11,757 bases of DNA from Amoeboradix gromovi (taxonomy: Eukaryota; Sanchytriomycota; Sanchytriomycetes; Sanchytriales; Sanchytriaceae): NCBI GenBank assembly GCA_018985225.1, contig JADGIF010000284.1:1-11757 (forward strand), given 5' to 3'. The notes under the pieces were generated by a model that saw only the letters and a list, made by a program, of their open reading frames with translations, did not search any database and had not been told where the DNA came from. Below are positions 1 to 7,215 of this stretch, piece after piece (within the stretch, counting starts at the first letter, position 1; each line of letters begins with the position of its first letter). A program made the translations under genes and the position numbers.

Positions 1-153
1 TTATTTTTGAAATTTCGATACAAAAAGTTATTTATTTTCCTTTTATACTCGTCAACTAGCTGAATGTCCACTCGCCTCTTAAATCCATAACATTAATAAA
101 GCTGAAATAATGTTCCAAGTTGTTATAGAAAGTTAGTCCAGTTTTTAAATTTG

Positions 154-195
154 ATGTCTCAAATGTTTTTTAACCCTTGCCAAACAATAGAATGA
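154..195 (+). other. Upstream ORF (13 codons) overlapping the eIF3a start
   Basis: A short reading frame opens at ATG 154, has a second ATG at 163, and closes with TGA 193-195. The stop overlaps the main ATG at 192-194 as ATGA. The peptide reads MSQMFFNPCQTIE. It may be a regulatory uORF acting by termination-reinitiation. Alternatively it may be the true eIF3a N-terminus displaced by one base, because family members start with F-x-P-E-x-A-L-x-R and this peptide has F-N-P followed by I-E. The sequence alone does not decide. The remainder of 1-191 is AT-rich leader or promoter sequence in which I see no gene. Confidence 0.4.
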
Positions 196-2783
196 GTGCT
201 CCAAATTCTATGTTACTGGAAGTGAAAACAATGGATATACCACAAGTAGCGCCTTGGATGTTTTCAAGATTAGTTACATTGAAAAGGTATCCACATGCCG
301 AAGAATTGCTAGAGTTGTTTAACTTGTTCTTTCAATCTTGCGTGCACCTAAAGCACTTGTTCTTTATTAAAGAAGGAATATATCGTATCAAAGGTATTTG
401 TATGAATACAAATGATTATACATTACTAAACTCTGTCTGTGATACTTTGGTGGACATCATAAAGGTTGATAAAAACTCTCAACCTCTGAACTCATCTCCT
501 GTAAAACTGAGCAGCATTCCCTATTTAAACATTAGTACTGTCGATTCTAGTATTAAATTCAAATGGGAAAGTATACGATTGATCTTAGACCTTTTAAAAT
601 TTAAAAATCATTCTGTTTACATAAAGGCATTTGAGTTTTGTGTAGAATATAAAAAGACAAGAGAAGCGCTAAGACTATCATATGATATATTAAGGAACAA
701 GCAACATTTGATGCAGCTGGGATATCAGCCATACTTTGAACTGCAATTAGCCCATTTGAGTGCGTTATACAAATTAGACCTTTCACAACAAGCATTAGGT
801 GTTGCTAGTGATATCACGTCAACACTTCTCAATAGCAATGATGGGTTTTGCGGTGTTAGTCTGAAGTTATTTGCCAAAGATTTACTGCAAGACCAAATGC
901 AACAGCAGCAAGATATATCATCATTGGTAACTGATTCTTACATCTCTAATCATGTTTTATTCGATTTAGTTTGTCAATTTTACACCATCTTAGCAAATGA
1001 TTCAATTTTAGGCCCATACTCAAACTATAAATTGTTTTTATTAAAGCAATTTAAAGATAAATTTTCCGCGACTACTCAAGATCTCAAGCCTTTAATTTTT
1101 ACAATCATTAAACAATTAATTTCTACATCTCACATTGATTCTCGCCACCGTCAATCATTTTGGCCATTTTTAGGCTATTCGACTTCTCCTTCTAATGTGG
1201 ACATGTTATACACATTAGTAAATGTTCATTCCGACTATCTCTCACCTGAATCCACGAAATTAATCCATTTTTATCTCCATTCCCCGCCACATTTATTAAT
1301 CTCCAACATTACTTCAATCATTCCTATTTCCGATTGCGAACTTTTCAAGTCTCTAAAAGCTCATGCTATCAAAGCTATAAGCGGTTTCTACTCCAGTATA
1401 TCGTACTCTAAATTGCTGAAATGGCTTTTAATTTCGGATGAATTTGAATTAGATGATTTGCTGATTAAATCAGGATACAAGATTGATAAATGTACTAATC
1501 TACTTTATTTTAACTTACCTTCAATTGATCTATGTGATTGCTATAGGGAATTAACTTTAATATCCTCTGCACTTAAACCTCGGGTCGCTGAGCCAATTTT
1601 AAATGTTGCAGATGATTCTGTCTTAGTGAATGAATTTGCAGAGCTAGCCCGTAATATTGATGTCTTTAGACAAGAGAGAAATGAGTTATCTAAGAAATTA
1701 TTCAAAGAGCAAGAAATAAAACGCAATTTGGAATTAAACCAGTTTACAAACGAAAGAGAACGAAAAGATGATGAATTCCAAAAGATAAAGCTAGAAGAGA
1801 TTGAGCAAAAGAACAAAGAGAATTTGGAAAAGGAGCAGAAGTTTAATATCAGTAAACAACTAGAATCAAATGGAATTGTAGTGGCACAAGTTGTGATTGA
1901 TAATAAGCAAGTTAAGGGAAACAAATCCTTGAACAGTTTACCTATTGACCACGTCAAGTTGCTTAAAGATTACGAGTTAAATAAATTACAACAAGAGCGA
2001 AACGATAACGCTGCAAAGTTTGCAAAGCAGGTAGATTATCTAGAGAGAGCTTTGAGATTAGAGAACAAGTCTTACATCAATAAGAATGGTATTCCTTCTA
2101 CCAGCGGTAGGGTTAACGATTTAAAGTTGGTGCTAGAGTCAAGAGCAGTAAAAAAGGGAAAGATTCAAAATATATTAAATGCTCATGAAGACGCCATATT
2201 GGAGTTTAAATCAAGATTACAAAATACGTACATTGTTGAAAACGACGAAGCCAAACTCAAATTTGACCAAGAGCAAACAGAGGCCGCTACGGATGTCTTA
2301 AAAGAGTTAAAACTGAATATATCAAAGGCAAAGCAAGAGCTAGAGGAATTACGACAAAAAGAGATAATGAGAAACAGCGTCGAACCTAGCCAAGTGCAAA
2401 TTCCAGAAATCGATAGAGCCGACAAGGACGACCATTGGAGAAGACAGCCAGCGCAGCCGTTGCAGACTAAAGAAAATAACCAAAAAGCCACTTTAATGGA
2501 TAAGTATGTACCACCAGTGAACAGCTACTCTCAGTCTCCAGGTATGGCTTCTAATAAAGCCATTCCACCAACAGTAGCTGCTTCTGGTAAGTATGTACCA
2601 CCGTCTGCAAAAACAAGCTCCATGGGTAGGTCCGCACCATCTGCTATGGGCAGGTTTCCACCATCTAATAGAAGTACATCTCAAGCGCCAAGACCATCAA
2701 CAGGAAATCATTGGAAGCCGGGCGACAAAAAGGATGATAAGAAGGATGATGATCGTTGGAGTACTGTTCGCAGAGGTAAGTAA
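192..2783 (+). CDS. TIF32: Translation initiation factor 3 subunit a (eIF3a/TIF32)
   Basis: This is the large scaffold subunit of eIF3, which binds the 40S ribosome and mRNA in the cytoplasm and supports scanning and reinitiation. The N-terminal helical repeats match the family (IKEGIYRIKGIC resembles the usual K-x-GLYQYKNIC; REALRLSYDILRNK follows). A PCI/winged-helix region lies roughly at 950-1530. A long charged coiled coil starts near 1630 (ELARNIDVFRQERNELSKKL) and includes the family-typical DYLERALRLE near 2035-2065. The tail from about 2490 is Pro/Ser/Gly rich, with two KYVPP motifs and a terminal DKKDDKKDDDRW, as in fungal eIF3a. About 863 residues is somewhat shorter than the roughly 960 of yeast. 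ATG 192 is the first in-frame ATG; an in-frame stop lies at 171-173, and upstream only a TTG (177) would extend it. The usual first helix (F-x-P-E) is missing from this frame, so the start is uncertain. No introns are needed. Confidence 0.93.
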   Translation: MSAPNSMLLEVKTMDIPQVAPWMFSRLVTLKRYPHAEELLELFNLFFQSCVHLKHLFFIKEGIYRIKGICMNTNDYTLLNSVCDTLVDIIKVDKNSQPLNSSPVKLSSIPYLNISTVDSSIKFKWESIRLILDLLKFKNHSVYIKAFEFCVEYKKTREALRLSYDILRNKQHLMQLGYQPYFELQLAHLSALYKLDLSQQALGVASDITSTLLNSNDGFCGVSLKLFAKDLLQDQMQQQQDISSLVTDSYISNHVLFDLVCQFYTILANDSILGPYSNYKLFLLKQFKDKFSATTQDLKPLIFTIIKQLISTSHIDSRHRQSFWPFLGYSTSPSNVDMLYTLVNVHSDYLSPESTKLIHFYLHSPPHLLISNITSIIPISDCELFKSLKAHAIKAISGFYSSISYSKLLKWLLISDEFELDDLLIKSGYKIDKCTNLLYFNLPSIDLCDCYRELTLISSALKPRVAEPILNVADDSVLVNEFAELARNIDVFRQERNELSKKLFKEQEIKRNLELNQFTNERERKDDEFQKIKLEEIEQKNKENLEKEQKFNISKQLESNGIVVAQVVIDNKQVKGNKSLNSLPIDHVKLLKDYELNKLQQERNDNAAKFAKQVDYLERALRLENKSYINKNGIPSTSGRVNDLKLVLESRAVKKGKIQNILNAHEDAILEFKSRLQNTYIVENDEAKLKFDQEQTEAATDVLKELKLNISKAKQELEELRQKEIMRNSVEPSQVQIPEIDRADKDDHWRRQPAQPLQTKENNQKATLMDKYVPPVNSYSQSPGMASNKAIPPTVAASGKYVPPSAKTSSMGRSAPSAMGRFPPSNRSTSQAPRPSTGNHWKPGDKKDDKKDDDRWSTVRRGK

Positions 2784-3051
2784 ATCACTATTTAAGTTAG
2801 AATTTGGGACGCACTTCATAAATTTTTGCTGCGATGCTCTCATAAATCAAGAGTATTTTATTTGTAATTTATTAACTCTTGAAAAATTCGGACTTTTCTT
2901 AATTCTTAATAGAATTCTTCTCTCATTTTGGACATATTAACTGGGCCATATGAGACACCCGAAAGGTTGGTCATCTCAAAGCTCACTTTGCTTTCACCCT
3001 CCTAGTCTTTTTTATATGCAAGTTGCATTTGCCTCTTTCAATTTCCCCTAA
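2784..3051. promoter_or_regulatory. Spacer between eIF3a and BUB3, presumed BUB3 promoter
   Basis: This 268-bp AT-rich spacer has no supported gene. It holds CATATGAGACAC at 2947-2958, the reverse complement of a string that recurs at 3885-3894 and in shortened form at 9822-9830. It also holds a TATA-like stretch (TTTTTTATATG, about 3008-3018), an 11-nt palindrome TGCAAGTTGCA at 3017-3027, and a pyrimidine-rich run just before the BUB3 ATG, as is common in fungal promoters. No clear AATAAA follows eIF3a. Regulatory roles are inferred from position only. Confidence 0.4.
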
Positions 3052-3855
3052 ATGTTTAAAATTGCGCAGGTAGAGAATTTGAGTGATTTGGGAACAGCCA
3101 AAAACATGGTGTTTGTAGGTGGATTGAGTACTAGTTTATTGGTTAAAAAAGAAGGTGACACTATAGAACCAACGATGCTAGATTATGGTATTACTAGTGG
3201 AGCTATTACGGCAGAAAAGTTGTATTTTGCAAACTTGGACCATGAGGTACACGAGCTAGATTTAAAAACATTACAAAAAACTAAGATAGGTGTTCATGAC
3301 TATTTAATAACACAAATGATAAACACGCCATATGGTTTGGTGACATTGGCTTTAGATAAAAAAATTAAACTAGACAACAAGCACACTATCACAGTAAATG
3401 AGACACCCTTAAGAATGACTTACAAGGACAATAACTTGGATATAGCATTAATGGATAAAACAAGAATTACATATGATATGAGACATCTAGATAAACCATT
3501 GGACACCAATATGGTAGGATTGAAGTATATGGTAAGAGATATGATACACCATAAGACAGATATCGCATATAGCAGCATTGAAGGTAGAGTACAATGCAGT
3601 GAATCATTTGCATTTAAATGTCACAGAAAAAAGGTAGGAAATCGAGAATACATATATCCCGTGCATGCTCTATCTAGTGCAAATGGTCTTTTGGTTACTG
3701 GGGGATCTGACGGGTTTATTTGTTATTGGGACGTTGAAAAAAGAAAAAGATCAAAAATTACAGATATAGGTGGATCCATTTATCGAATGACTACATTCGG
3801 AGATGAATTAGCAATTGGTACAGAGGAAGGTAAAGTAGTTACTGTTCCCGTTTAA
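3052..3855 (+). CDS. BUB3: Spindle checkpoint protein Bub3 (WD40), short form
   Basis: Bub3 is a seven-bladed WD40 protein that binds GLEBS motifs of Bub1 and BubR1/Mad3 and brings them to kinetochores to delay anaphase. The family signature is clear: YSSIEGRV (residues 173-180), FAFKCHR (186-192), IYPVHALS (201-208) and TGGSDGFICYWD (216-227), in the same order as animal and yeast Bub3. At 267 residues it is shorter than the usual 320-340, and the N-terminal blades are very divergent, so loops have been trimmed. The start is a proper ATG, with a pyrimidine-rich leader before it. Stop codons TAA TAA are immediately followed by the region of the next gene. Rae1 is the close alternative, but the SSIEGRV/FKCHR block together with the lack of a Rae1-type N-terminus favours Bub3. 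Confidence 0.92.
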   Translation: MFKIAQVENLSDLGTAKNMVFVGGLSTSLLVKKEGDTIEPTMLDYGITSGAITAEKLYFANLDHEVHELDLKTLQKTKIGVHDYLITQMINTPYGLVTLALDKKIKLDNKHTITVNETPLRMTYKDNNLDIALMDKTRITYDMRHLDKPLDTNMVGLKYMVRDMIHHKTDIAYSSIEGRVQCSESFAFKCHRKKVGNREYIYPVHALSSANGLLVTGGSDGFICYWDVEKRKRSKITDIGGSIYRMTTFGDELAIGTEEGKVVTVPV

Positions 3856-3859
3856 TAAA
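3854..3859 (+). terminator. AATAAA polyadenylation signal of BUB3
   Basis: AATAAA overlaps the BUB3 stop codon (TAA 3853-3855), and its last A is the first base of an ATG (3859) in the next gene's frame. If used, cleavage would fall inside the start region of the next gene, so the two transcripts probably overlap. Confidence 0.5.
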
Positions 3860-3891
3860 TGATTATTTTACATATTTCGAGGCCGTCTCAT

Positions 3892-5070
3892 ATGCGTTTG
3901 CGAGACAAAAAATCAAGATTTGAAGTAACCCAAAATGAAAGCTTACAGTACGTTAAATTGAAATCAACCAATGGGAGTGTGTTGAAAACATTTAGTAAAA
4001 GAGGGAAAACAAATGTTGGGCACTTGGTAAATCCCCCAACAAGATATAAGTTTGATCATACTGTAAAGTTGGACTCAATTGTGGAGGAAGGAATAGAAAA
4101 CTCGCCTGTTGACTGGAATGAGCTAAAGAGAAAAGCACAGGAGTCTCGAAATCTCTTGATGGAGCACATGAACGGAAGCAAACTTTCAGTCTGTAAAGAA
4201 AAAATAGATAAAGTAAAAGGTTGCGTATCAAGAAGCAACAAAAGAGCTAGCAAATTATTTGCGAGTAAAACGAACACCAAAAATAAAGAAAATGACCTGA
4301 ACCAGAGTAAAGACATCAAGAAGTTACACAGAAGTAATTTGATTCCATTGCAAGACAAGTCAAACATTTTAAAGATGTCAGATCTTACATGTACTAGTCC
4401 AACTCCCACAGAAGTACATCCAATTGACAACTGTATATTGGGAAGCAAGTGCTACGAAGCTGCGAGTTACCTGGAGTTACATGATAGCCCTCCAGAATAC
4501 CTGAAGGTATTGCCATTTAATTTGCTTCTTCCAGATTCAAAATTTGCCTCTTTTGTTGAAATTTCTAAGGTTAGACCAGAAACACCAATATGCGATTCAG
4601 TTCTAGACAAAGCAGACGTGCATCACATTCCTCAGCACAAAAAACCGCCGCCAGATGTTCCAAGTACACAATATAACACCATTATGTTATTGGATAACTT
4701 ATTGCAGGTTGAAAAATCTACAACAGTAAAAGAGTGCAAAACTCCACCAAATACCAAATTGCTCTTAAACTCAGGTTCTTCTATAGATTACGGTTCTAGT
4801 GGTGATATGGACTCTCCCATTCTTCTAAAGATGAAAAGTACCATCAACAAATTACCTAGCATAATCAACTCTGCTGCAAAAATGTCAAAAAAACTAAAAC
4901 CAATCAATTGCTCTCTGATTAAGTTTAGAAAACCTAAATCTAGAAACGGAATCTCTTATAGAACCTGGAAAAAAGATATTCTATTAGCAGCACCACCCAT
5001 TTACGATTGTACAAACCGTAAAAAGTGTAAAATTGACTTATCCCACTTGATCATGGTAAAATACAATTAA
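3892..5070 (+). CDS. Unidentified basic protein with KEN box and D-box-like motifs
   Basis: I do not recognise this family. The frame is open from ATG 3859 (403 residues), but I favour ATG 3892 (392 residues). The first ATG shares a base with the BUB3 poly(A) signal, and 3892 sits in TCTCATATG, a context repeated at another start in this window. The protein is Lys/Ser/Asn rich, lacks a signal peptide or membrane segment, and looks largely disordered. It has a KEN box (DNA 4285-4293) between two sequences fitting RxxLxxxx(N/D): RNLLMEHMN (4147-4173) and RSNLIPLQD (4330-4356). Several Ser/Thr-Pro sites follow (NSP, TSPTP, DSPP, ETP, KTPP, DSP). A basic C-terminal block (KLKPINCSLIKFRKPKSR) could bind DNA or act as a nuclear localisation signal. 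These short motifs suggest, without proving, an APC/C-controlled cell-cycle protein; the BUB3 neighbour fits that idea. It is certainly coding: nearly 1.2 kb open in AT-rich DNA with a downstream AATAAA. Confidence 0.75.
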   Translation: MRLRDKKSRFEVTQNESLQYVKLKSTNGSVLKTFSKRGKTNVGHLVNPPTRYKFDHTVKLDSIVEEGIENSPVDWNELKRKAQESRNLLMEHMNGSKLSVCKEKIDKVKGCVSRSNKRASKLFASKTNTKNKENDLNQSKDIKKLHRSNLIPLQDKSNILKMSDLTCTSPTPTEVHPIDNCILGSKCYEAASYLELHDSPPEYLKVLPFNLLLPDSKFASFVEISKVRPETPICDSVLDKADVHHIPQHKKPPPDVPSTQYNTIMLLDNLLQVEKSTTVKECKTPPNTKLLLNSGSSIDYGSSGDMDSPILLKMKSTINKLPSIINSAAKMSKKLKPINCSLIKFRKPKSRNGISYRTWKKDILLAAPPIYDCTNRKKCKIDLSHLIMVKYN

Positions 5071-5082
5071 CCATTCTATTTC

Positions 5083-5088
5083 AATAAA
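5083..5088 (+). terminator. AATAAA polyadenylation signal
   Basis: AATAAA lies 13 bp after the stop of the KEN-box gene, in an AT-rich stretch, at the distance expected for its mRNA 3' end. Confidence 0.55.
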
Positions 5089-5377
5089 ATATTTATCGCA
5101 GTAACATGAATTTGAATTATTCCAATAGACCTTTTTAAAATTTTCAATTGAATAAAACTAGGTTAATCCGTTTTTCATCTTTAGCAAGCATTTTCGTGTC
5201 TTCGCCAGAATATTTCAAGTTCAAGTACAAAAACAAGCGATGGGGTTCTCTATTTTAATTTTAGAAACTATTTATCCTGACTAGATGAACTATGTCACTC
5301 TAATCTGCTCTCTTTCCTAGACTCTTCTAATCGGTTATAACAGTGTACTCAGAAACTTGTCAAAAATGAAGAGGAAG

Positions 5378-5556
5378 TGCAGATAGAAAAGAAAGTAGTT
5401 GCTGAATCATAATTAAGCGTTTAGTAGTCAACTGTACACAAATTTCTGCACTCTGAAGATACCAGTTTGGAGACAAATTCTTGAGAGATATGAATCTCTA
5501 TTCAATCGCAGTCCAGGATACTGTAGGCAGTTGACTGGCATGTAAGTCTATCTGCA
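5378..5556. repeat. Nested inverted repeats, possible structured RNA
   Basis: Three complementary pairs nest properly inside one another. TGCAGATAGA at 5378-5387 pairs with TCTATCTGCA at 5547-5556 (10 bp). AGTCAACTG at 5426-5434 pairs with CAGTTGACT at 5528-5536 (9 bp). AGAGAT at 5484-5489 pairs with ATCTCT at 5494-5499 with a 4-nt loop. The spacing is asymmetric, so this is not one long palindrome. It could be a structured noncoding RNA, a 3' UTR structure of the WDR68-like gene, or coincidence. I see no snRNA, tRNA or canonical C/D snoRNA signature. Confidence 0.3.
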
Positions 5557-5620
5557 GAGGTTCTTGATTATCCAGGACACAATACTTGAACCATCTAGAT
5601 ACTGTTTAAAAGTAAATTCA

Positions 5621-5626
5621 TTTATT
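5621..5626 (-). terminator. AATAAA polyadenylation signal of the WDR68-like gene
   Basis: On the minus strand AATAAA overlaps the stop codon TAA (5624-5622) of the WD40 gene, the same arrangement as for BUB3 and the LRR gene. Confidence 0.5.
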
Positions 5627-6605
5627 TTAGCTTTGTTTTTATTATGGTGTCGTTAACAATGTAAGCAACTGTATTTTGGTCTGTGTGTGACCAACTTGCA
5701 CAGCATATTGGCGCTTCGCATGATATTACTGCCAATGGATTACTCTCATATTTCTCTAAGTGATTAAACCGTTGAGGCATTTTTTGCATATTTGCCAGTT
5801 CTGGATAACTCGCGTCTAATGAAAAATCGCATACTAGTAGCTTTGAATCATCTCCACAGCTAAGTATTCTATCGCTATTATAACACCATTGTGCATCATT
5901 TATCGAATCGGTATGATATCTCAATTGTGTCACAGGAACAGAAGGGTATCTTTTATCGATAATCAGTATTTCGTTGTTTACTGCTGGTACAGCTAGAATA
6001 TAGTTGGGATCGATGATATTCCAATCCACTTTTAACAAAGGCACCTCGTTGGGTACTTCATAAATAATTGTCAGACTACGCATATCGAACATTCTAATGG
6101 AACCATCTGCACCGCAAGTAGCAAATGTGTCTCTGCTGTTGGCGCAAAAGCTGACATCTAATATTTCCTTGTCATGTATTATAACAGTGGATTTAGCCTG
6201 ACCAACAGTTAAATCCCAAACAGCACAAGTGGTGTTTATTGAAGCTGTCACTATCATCGAAGGATCGATAACATTCCAATCCATAGAAGACAAAGGAATA
6301 TTTACACCAAAAGATGCCTGATGGCTAGCATCATCTCCACTATAAATATTCAAGCAAGAAGAGGTAGTAGCAAATAGATCAGACACACCGTTTCCCATGT
6401 ATGGAGACCACTGCAATTTAGTGATTGGGTATCGAATGGGTATTCTGAAGTATTCATGCCACATATCGGTGCAATCCAGTATAATTATCTCGTTCTCACA
6501 AGATATGTTTGAGGTAGCAGCCGCTAGTTTTGAAGATTTACGAGAGAAATCCAAACCAAACATTGGTTGTTTGACATGGAAATGAGCAGATTTAAAATCA
6601 AACAT
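5622..6605 (-). CDS. WD40 protein of the WDR68/DCAF7 (HAN11, TTG1) family
   Basis: A 327-residue WD40 protein, close to the 342 of human DCAF7. Family blocks appear in order: ITKLQWSP (61-68) for the usual TKLMWIP; SSMDWNVIDPSMIVTASINT with TCAVWDL (about 106-132) for SFDWNEVDP...SSIDTTCTIWGL; HDKEILDVSF (144-153); GADGSIRMFDMR (165-176) followed by TIIYE; and DWNIIDPNYI (about 194-203). This distinguishes it from generic WD40 proteins and from Pex7. DCAF7-type proteins are scaffolds for DYRK/HIPK kinases and, with DDB1, for CUL4 ubiquitin ligases; in plants TTG1 pairs with bHLH/MYB factors. The role in fungi is less clear. The N-terminus is shorter than the usual GKRKEIYKYEAPW start, and ATG 6605 is the only good start. 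Its stop overlaps an AATAAA. It is followed upstream by two more minus-strand genes at 125 and 83 bp spacing. Confidence 0.88.
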   Translation of the reverse strand: MFDFKSAHFHVKQPMFGLDFSRKSSKLAAATSNISCENEIIILDCTDMWHEYFRIPIRYPITKLQWSPYMGNGVSDLFATTSSCLNIYSGDDASHQASFGVNIPLSSMDWNVIDPSMIVTASINTTCAVWDLTVGQAKSTVIIHDKEILDVSFCANSRDTFATCGADGSIRMFDMRSLTIIYEVPNEVPLLKVDWNIIDPNYILAVPAVNNEILIIDKRYPSVPVTQLRYHTDSINDAQWCYNSDRILSCGDDSKLLVCDFSLDASYPELANMQKMPQRFNHLEKYESNPLAVISCEAPICCASWSHTDQNTVAYIVNDTIIKTKLK

Positions 6606-6730
6606 GTTTTTCGAATCAATTCTTGTTTCAGAATCAAAAGATAATTGCGAACCATAGCATCAAACTTGGGTAGAAAATTAAAGGACATACTGGTTTTCAA
6701 TAATACAATAATTGTAAAAGAAATTTACTT

Positions 6731-7132
6731 CTATCTTTTTACCATTAATGGCTTCTTAGCAAAATGCTCTTTTAAGCGAGTAATCATTTTGTTAACTGCT
6801 AATTCTTCCCAGCGCGATTCTTTGAATAATAAAAATTGCTTAAACTCCTGATAATTGCTTAATTCTAGTTCTAAATTTAGCTTAATGATCCAATAATGAG
6901 TTACTGACAAAGCCTCCAAATACTGTCCCTCTGCATATTTAATTTCTGGTATATTGTATTCTGGTATTCTAATTACCAACTTTGATCCATTGTTATCTAA
7001 AACTTGCTCAACTTGATAAGATCTAGGTTTGAGCATAGCAGATAACGATCTTATTTTTGAAATAAAATCTGCTCTTTTCTTAGCTAACTCTTGAAATGAC
7101 GTTATCAAGTAATATTCCTCCAAATTATACAT
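6731..7132 (-). CDS. Unrecognised 133-residue protein
   Basis: I cannot assign this family. It starts at a proper ATG 83 bp after the dynactin subunit 5 stop and ends 125 bp before the WDR68-like gene, on the same strand, in an otherwise fully packed block. This supports it as a real gene. The protein looks like an N-terminal helix (YYLITSFQELAKKRADFISK), a short strand-rich middle (KLVIRIPEYNIPEIKYAEGQ) and a long charged C-terminal helical part (LNLELELSNYQEFKQFLLFK...EELAVNKMITRLKEHF). It has no signal peptide, cysteine cluster or catalytic motif, and no Cys at all. Its size and helical character would suit a small subunit of a complex (for example kinetochore, tethering or cytoskeletal), but that is speculation. 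No AATAAA is visible just after its stop. Confidence 0.65.
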   Translation of the reverse strand: MYNLEEYYLITSFQELAKKRADFISKIRSLSAMLKPRSYQVEQVLDNNGSKLVIRIPEYNIPEIKYAEGQYLEALSVTHYWIIKLNLELELSNYQEFKQFLLFKESRWEELAVNKMITRLKEHFAKKPLMVKR

Positions 7133-7202
7133 TGATTTCTATTATTCTGTAACTTTGCATCAAAGACGACAAGAAACAATTTAAAAGCTTGAATTTTAAG
7201 CA

Positions 7203-7208
7203 TTTATT
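7203..7208 (-). terminator. AATAAA polyadenylation signal of DCTN5
   Basis: On the minus strand AATAAA lies 7 bp after the stop of the dynactin gene, within the short gap to the next gene, as expected for a compact genome. Confidence 0.55.
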
Positions 7209-7215
7209 TTATCGT

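Larger units (their letters stand above)
5071..5621. other. Gene-free spacer between convergent genes
   Basis: This 551-bp stretch lies between the 3' ends of two convergent genes. I find no reading frame with a convincing start and composition, and no tRNA A/B boxes. An ATG-less open segment of about 40 codons around 5140-5258 (ending KYKNKRWGSLF) is probably chance. The right half holds three nested inverted repeats, described separately. It is unusually long for this compact region. Confidence 0.5.

Noticed and set aside
2770-2783. AG-GTAAGT donor-like sequence overlapping the eIF3a stop, with a possible acceptor TTCTTAATAG near 2911
   Set aside because: Splicing would replace the natural-looking RRGK end with an unconvincing short tail (EFFSHFG...). 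The unspliced C-terminus fits the family, so I keep the stop at 2783.
2593-2940. Overlapping frame in the eIF3a C-terminal region and downstream
   Set aside because: It is a shadow of the repetitive Pro/Ser/Lys-rich tail; composition and position give no support for a second gene.
5140-5258. ATG-less open segment ending KYKNKRWGSLF
   Set aside because: Forty codons without a start, no recognisable motif, in ordinary AT-rich spacer; likely chance.
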